Positions 31,815 through 37,148 of a DNA stretch of 37,148 bases are shown here, in pieces. Source of the stretch: Chara braunii. Its lineage: Eukaryota; Streptophyta; Charophyceae; Charales; Characeae. The stretch spans positions 1 through 37,148 of the forward strand of contig BFEA01000441.1 in the NCBI GenBank assembly GCA_003427395.1. Reading direction: 5' to 3'. Made by a program: the position numbers and the translations under genes. Every line of letters begins with the position of its first letter. Positions within the stretch are counted from its first letter, which is position 1. The notes below the pieces were generated by a model. That model was not told where the DNA came from, did not search any database, and saw only the letters and a list, made by a program, of their open reading frames with translations.

Positions 31815-32391
31815 GTGAGCGAGCATTTTGTGAGGCATCGACTTAGGTTCTGTGTGATACCCTCTTAGACTTAGAAGACATTTTGATGATTGCTGTTAAT
31901 CTAGATTTGAACTCTAGTGTTTCTACTGAGTTGGGGTTTTGAGGGTCAGGGTGGTTTAGATGAGGCATGTACATATTTAGGTGGCCTACGCCCTGGTCTT
32001 TGAGAGACATATCTGACATGTATTCTAAGGGTAGTTGTCAGTGTGGGTTTGGTGTGACTTGAGTTGAGCAAGCTATGATTTGGAGACACTTCTGTTTGAG
32101 ACATTGTACTCCCTGAGTGTATATTATGATGAGGTTTCCTTCAGGGACCATTCTTATATGTGACGATCACTTGTCTCTCTCACATGTGTGGTTGTACTCT
32201 GATGTATGATGAGTTTGTGTGGACAATGTGTGAAAAAACATTTTATGTATCTTGGGTATTGTGGATATGATTGTAAGTAAAACTGTCTACTCCTCGGTGC
32301 ACTTATGCGACCTGCCCACGGCAGCTGATAAGGCAGAGTATAAGGGGAGGAAGCGCAGTCCGTCTGTGAAAGTTATCTAAGTTGTGATAAG

Positions 32392-32667
32392 GACCCATAA
32401 AATGGTCTCTCAGTGATTTTGTTTATGATAAGCCCCCTTGGATTTTGGAGAAGGGGATGTTTTTGTGACAATGTGGGTTATGATAAGACCCCTCGTGATT
32501 TTTGGAAGAGAGGGTGTTTTGTTTTGTGGCGAGACCCCTCGTGATTTTTGAAGAGGGAGGTGTTTTTGCTTATGATGAGAGCCCTTTAAAAATAAAATTA
32601 AAAATTAAAAAAAATAAAAAATAAAAAAGATGTTTTTGTTGTTGAGAGACTCACCTTCAAAGGTGAG
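32392..32667. repeat. series of short hairpins in the 3' UTR
   Basis: Repeated GATAAG-ACCCCTC-GTGATTTTTG-...-GAGGG-TGTTTTTG-like units: GACCCAT/ATGGTC (32392-32407), CCCCTT/AAGGGG (32434-32456), CCCTC/GAGGG (32490-32514 and 32536-32557). They end with a perfect eight-pair hairpin CTCACCTT-CA-AAGGTGAG (32650-32667). Arms vary while pairing is kept, as in the LTR family. Confidence 0.65.
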
Positions 32668-33540
32668 TAAACTGATTTATGACATGGTAAGTTGCCTATT
32701 GACTGATAAAGTCTGACGAAAAAGGGTCACTCTTTGGAATGTTTGAAAAAGTCGCAATGAGTGCAGGGCGAGAGATGTCTCAGGGTGAGTGGTTGCTGGC
32801 TCTGATCAAGTCAGGGGTCACGGCCTGGTGGATTTAGCGGTGATTTTGTTTGTAAGCGTACGAAGGATGCCATGCCTATTGAGGGAGGGTTGGTAAATGC
32901 CTTCGGACCCCTGCGTATCGCGCAGTGAGCCTGTGATTTTGTTTTGCGACGCACCCGTTTAACCACTAGTGCTAATTCTGAGACATATTGAAGAAAGATC
33001 AAGCTAACGAAAAAGAAGTTAGTACCTCTAGGGCGTAACCCCATTGGATGGCTGCTAACCGGCGCAACCTGGTTGCGGGACCGCGGGGTAAGAGTTTAAG
33101 GGGAGTTNCCCGCCCCAGGGAAATTACTCCGTGGGATAGTGAAGGTTGAGATTTTGGGAGGTCCTGATTGAGTGCTTATCAGGAGAAACCCTGTCGTTGC
33201 GTAACCAAGGAGGGTACTGCCGTTAAATAACAATGCGGTCGGCCGTAGTCCTGGTCCGATCAACCAGGCTATGGTGGGCAAAGATGGAGACCTGACCTTT
33301 CTGTACTAGACTGCAGAAAGAGCGGAGTGGATATTAAGTTTACATATATACGTATATGAATTTGATTGTGAGAGATTTTGAGAAGGAAGGCGAGAGTGCC
33401 TTCAAAGGTCGCAGTTAAGGCCCGCGTCCCTAGTTTTTGCCAGGACTAGAAACACCCAACGAGAAGCCGAAGGTTGTCTAGGACCGGGGAGAGGACGATT
33501 GGGAAGGTCTTTGGAACTTATGTTGTCAACGTCCTAATTT

Positions 33541-33578
33541 CTGGGTAGTAAGAGACCTGGGTTCGAAACCTGGCACCA
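33541..33578 (+). other. tRNA-like segment with B box
   Basis: AGACCTGGGTTCGAAACCTGGCACCA has a T-arm-like GGTTCGAAACC (33560-33570) and ends in CCA, but lacks a full acceptor stem and I cannot fold a D arm or anticodon arm. It may be a remnant of a tRNA-derived SINE or a chance match. Confidence 0.3.
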
Positions 33579-33738
33579 TATAGTTGTGGAGGCATGGTTT
33601 TATGGAGGCCTCTACCCTGTGTTTGTCGGTTAATCGGATTGGCTCACTTCTTTCGTCAACATTTGGCGTGTGAATGGATTTATAGCTTTCAGATTTGGCG
33701 AGCCGACGGGGACGTCGCTTAATATGGTCTGGTAAGGC

Positions 33739-36700
33739 TGTCGGTGCGAATACCCTTACAAGGGTATCCGCCCTGGTTTTTGCAAGTAACAGAAAAACGG
33801 TTTTGGTTTAGAATTTAACTATACCGCGCTAAGAGCGGCTGCGTCTGTAATTGCGTTGATTGGGTGGTTGACCACAATAGCGAGTGCGTGAGAGCGCAGG
33901 TTTAAGACGCCCGTGATTCTTTTCTGTTGTTGATCATAAGAATCGGCTCGGACCTCGGTCGTTTTGCTTGGTGATATTATTATTTATTTATTTTTGATTA
34001 AGCAGGAATCAAGGATATTTTCTTTTTGGTACATTTGACCAAGTCAAGCGCGCGTGTGGAGAACGACCCCGACGACGGCGCGACTTTGTGCGGTAAGCAG
34101 GGAGTGTACGATGGCGCGCGGGGCAATTATGGCATGGTATAAGCAAGCCGGCGCGGACACTGGGGGCCGCGCAGCCGGTTTATGGGCCCAAAAGCACCGC
34201 GCCGCACCGCTTGTATGGTACTCTGCGGGCGCTGGTCTCAGACTTGGGCTTAGCCCTATAGGTTACGACATTGGGCTAACACTATGAAGGTTCGGGGATC
34301 GACGTCCACAAGCGCCAGTGGAGCATCGAGGAAGGAGCCGATGGGGTTGAGGGTCGTGGGGTTATCCCCTTTTGGTTTTGTCGATGGCGGCGTCCGGTCA
34401 GTGGTGGCATTTTCTAAATAATTTTATTCTAGCGTCGTATTTTTTATACCCCGGCGGACCGTTGACTTGGGCGAGACGCCGGATCTAATGGTCGTCACGG
34501 CAGTCAAGGATCTTGAGCGCGGCCGCATGTTTGGGGTGCTGGTAAAAGTCCTCCCTTATGTCGTGGCTGAAAAACCACGACGCGGTAGGGGTTGAGTTTG
34601 TAATTGCACTTGAGGCGAAAGGGCCGGTAATGATGAATATATACGTCCTACGCTTCGGGTTCGATGAGGTCGCGGGGGGGGGTGCGTGTTGTATTCACAG
34701 GATTGCTTGAAGGGCGCCTACAACCTGGTTTCGTAACTGCGCCAGAGTTACCCCCTTCGTAGCATAACAGGGAGCCGCGTAGCAGCCACATTCATGCTCG
34801 GGCCACCAATAGGGAAAACTGAAGGAAAACGCAACCACAGGTGGAGGCGCTACCTACCACACGCAGGTGGGCCATGCAGGCCATGGGTCGGCCGGGAGGA
34901 TCAGGACTAAGCCTTCTCGGTGGGCCAGTCATTATGCCTCGCCTCCGATCCAGCAAGAGGGCGGAGTAGCCAAGGGCGCGTGTGAATCGGGACGGAGGCA
35001 GCGCGAGGTGCAAGCCGGGTGCATTGCAACGGGCAGTGGAGGCGGGGAAGGCGTTGGTATAAGGGCGAAAGACGAATTGAACCGTCTGTTTTCCCTGGAG
35101 TTCCCCTTGAGACAGTCGGTACTGCTCTGAACGCTACCCGGGTTGTNTGTGGGATCGACCATTGCCAACGAACTACGATAGCNGGGAGGGCAGAATGACA
35201 CAGCGGGGCGACCATNCTAGGGCGGAGACAGCGGGAGAGAGGCTCGGNCGGAGTACTGGGTGGACCGCTGCATNGANCGNCGGANCGTGCATAGGAAAGC
35301 ANGGCGGGCGCNAGCACAGCNGAGGGGTGGATACAGCGGCGAATGCAGACANGGGCGGAAGGTGAAGGCAGCAGCGCGGTGAGAATGGAATGAATTTGAC
35401 CCAGAATCGCNTCTGGGTGCGTTCAGAGGCAAAGGCAAGGAGTGAAGAAANGAGATTTNACTCGATTCTTGATGGAATCGAGTGAAAGAAGAGGGTAGAT
35501 TAGCATTTTGAAGCCGGGTGAAATCAACTATATAGTTAGTTTTGGAAGAAAATCAGTAGAAAGGAAGATTAGCAGGAAGATGCCGCGAGGAGATCGCCGG
35601 GAGTAGGAAGAAGGTGGGAAAATGCATATCAGGTGCGTCTCCGAGCGGATTTCGACAGAGTAAAAGTCGAAATTATGGTTTCAGGGCAGGGCGAATTCAA
35701 TAGGGATATTAGTTTTGGATGAAAGTTAGTGTAGTTTGAGTCAGTAGTTAGGAGGCTTGCGCGGAGCTGCTAAACCAAAAGCTATGGCGGGAAGAAAAAG
35801 CTCGGCATCTCGCGCGATTCTTCAGGTAATCGGGCGAAGCNAGGTACTANCTNGGGTTTTTTTACCAGCGCGGGGCGGATCGCGGTGGTAAAACTCGGCT
35901 TGGGGAAGCCATTCGGACNGAACNGGATACGACTGTTGCGCCTGGGAGTAAAAAGTAGTAAAACGTAATGGCACCTAGCCGGCTTGTAGCGGTAGATTCA
36001 TTCGATTTTGCTCATTTTCTGCAATGAAACTNACGTGAATAGGTGCGCGGATTGGAAGACCTACCTGTGTACCAGTGCGCTGCTCGTCTATGAATGGAAG
36101 TAGTATCTCCNAATCTCCNGGCGCGCGCGACTGGACAGTAANGTATATTTCCGTGTTCTTGNGGTATGTTCATTCGAAGTCTCGCTCATCGTATTGAGCG
36201 AATTANCGCAGCGGAAGGCCGNNGNGTCGTTGNAAACTTACTNGTGAACCAATGCGTCGCCCAGTCTACTGATAGAAGTANCTCTTCCCTGACCCCCTNC
36301 GCGAGTGGTTGAATCACAGTNTATATNACCACNTTTTAGCGGTAGGNTNATTCTAATTTTTGCTCACCTCACTNAGGGAAGTGGCGTGGGGNCAACTTCG
36401 AGGTTAGAGACTGGCCTGTTGGCCTATGTGCTCGCATGGGAGANCAGGAACGAAGAGGAGGTAGGTGAGAAGACGAGTACACTTACCTTGCTAGAGCGCA
36501 TCCGTGATCACAACGAGCGTGAGTCGGCTACAGGGCTTACGCTGTAGGAGCGCAGACTGAGAAGGGGAAGAAGNCAAACGAATTTGGGTTACTTACCTGG
36601 TCGGAGCGCGTNTATGTTGTGAGGGNATGCGCCTGCCACGAGATAAGGTGCTAAGCNGCAGGGAAAAATAGGGNAGGNGNGGTCTTACGACCCAGCNAAC

Positions 36701-37148
36701 GGACTGAGCAGGTGCGGCANGCCGTATGAGGCAGGACGAGGCTGTTTTTGAGTTGTGAATCAACCCANCGCTCGATTGNTGGNCTCCTACAGCGGTGAAC
36801 TGTACATCCAGCTACAAGGCTTACCATCGAGCTTGCGGCACCACTGCTGAGTACTACTGTCTCGATAGTTGGGTATGNTGGGACTGCGACTCTTTGAAAG
36901 AGNNGCCGGTACGGTACTATTGTTGCCCTCGNCTACGTACTGTTCTATTGGTAGAGGCTGCANNTGTTTCTCCTGCTAGCTACTGCGAGCATGTTGCTGT
37001 GGACTGGGTATAGCTGCATACTGTTGCTNTTTTCGACTGTGCACAGCCGCGGGCTGCTGAGTGACTGTGCATGAACTACTAATGAGAATTATTGTTGGCG
37101 GTGCACAGACTGAGGCTGCATATTGCTGCTGTTAGCTGCATACTACGA
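33739..37148 (+). mobile_element. 3' LTR, first 3.4 kb (cut by window end)
   Basis: Begins TGTCGGTGCG like the 5' LTR and aligns with 14217-17645 throughout. The first 550 bases differ at about 25 positions by hand count, mostly transitions. From the position matching 15800 to the window end the two copies are identical, including the positions of Ns. The remaining 4 kb or so, and the target-site duplication, should lie just beyond the window. Confidence 0.95.
35399..35673. repeat. hairpin cluster of the 3' LTR
   Basis: Same four hairpins as at 15896-16170 in the 5' LTR, at offset 19503, with unchanged pairing. Confidence 0.8.

Larger units (their letters stand above)
31815..33738 (+). other. 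long 3' untranslated region of the element
   Basis: About 1.9 kb between the second Gag-like stop and the 3' LTR with no supported gene. It contains a hairpin series (32392-32667), an AAATAAAA-rich tract (32587-32629), a tRNA-like B-box segment (33556-33578), and a segment complementary to part of the LTR (32156-32172). The 20 bases before the LTR (TATGGTCTGGTAAGGC) are a poor polypurine tract, so the plus-strand primer site is unclear. Confidence 0.6.
14217..37148 (+). mobile_element. giant Ty3/gypsy LTR retrotransposon with a second Gag-like ORF (3' end outside window)
   Basis: Order on the plus strand: 5' LTR (14217-21734), tRNA-Asp primer-binding site (21737), leader with candidate intron, gag with CCHC, protease, reverse transcriptase, RNase H, integrase with HHCC, DDE and GPY/F parts, a second Gag-like ORF with CCHC (29003-31814), a long 3' untranslated region, and the 3' LTR from 33739. 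Protease-RT-RNase H-integrase order places it in Ty3/gypsy. The internal region is 12.0 kb; with a full 3' LTR the element would be about 27 kb. All ORFs carry stops or frameshifts, so this copy is not autonomous as assembled. The target-site duplication cannot be checked because the 3' end is missing. Confidence 0.93.

Noticed and set aside
33541-33578. Functional tRNA gene
   Set aside because: Only a T-arm-like box and CCA-like end can be seen. No acceptor, D or anticodon arms fold.
33700-33738. Second primer-binding site (TTTGGCGAGCCGACGGGGA)
   Set aside because: It resembles a PBS only loosely, lies before the 3' LTR where none is expected, and has several mismatches to tRNA-Asp.

Overview
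The window is nuclear DNA of a eukaryote, most likely a streptophyte and probably a charophyte alga of the Chara type. Three things point there: the primer-binding site pairs with the 3' end of a plant-type tRNA-Asp, most of the sequence is decaying Ty3/gypsy retroelement, and the minus-strand genes on the left look like the highly repeated trihelix-type families I associate with Chara. The genus is inferred from memory, not proven. There are no operons, ribosome binding sites or CRISPR arrays. Scattered Ns and a 745-base gap mark it as draft assembly.

Left third (1 to about 6.1 kb): a TG microsatellite, then two broken minus-strand genes. The first (2532 to 1006, possibly running on to 524) encodes an unnamed repeated protein family. 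The second (about 5775 to 3915) encodes a trihelix DNA-binding protein with an AT-hook. Both are broken by stops that single transitions explain, and the trihelix gene also by frameshifts at C-runs. From 6.1 to 14 kb I see little coding: one unrecognised plus-strand fragment near 8.9-9.5 kb, many long A or T runs, a strong G-quadruplex motif, and a 3.7-kb AT-rich tract of degenerate ATCA/GATT-like repeats holding a tandem duplication of about 0.6 kb.

Right two thirds (14217 to the window end): one giant Ty3/gypsy LTR retrotransposon, inserted into an older ORF that encodes a CCHC zinc knuckle. Its 5' LTR is about 7.5 kb (TGTCGG...CCGACA) and is followed two bases later by the tRNA-Asp primer-binding site. 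The interior carries gag (with CCHC), protease, reverse transcriptase, RNase H and integrase with a GPY/F end. After pol comes a second long Gag-like ORF with its own capsid-like region, pentapeptide repeats, coiled coil and CCHC knuckle. The 3' LTR starts at 33739 and runs off the end.

Most notable: (a) the element has two Gag-like ORFs, one on each side of pol, each 20-30 bases downstream of a strong 3' splice site; (b) the LTR is full of hairpins, including eight copies of a hairpin with a conserved loop of about 19 nt whose stems differ in sequence but stay paired, and six copies of a larger stem-loop unit; (c) every clear premature stop is TAG or TGA and none is TAA, as expected from CG/CHG cytosine methylation and deamination; (d) the two LTRs share ambiguous bases at identical offsets over 1.8 kb, which points to collapsed assembly and not to recent insertion.
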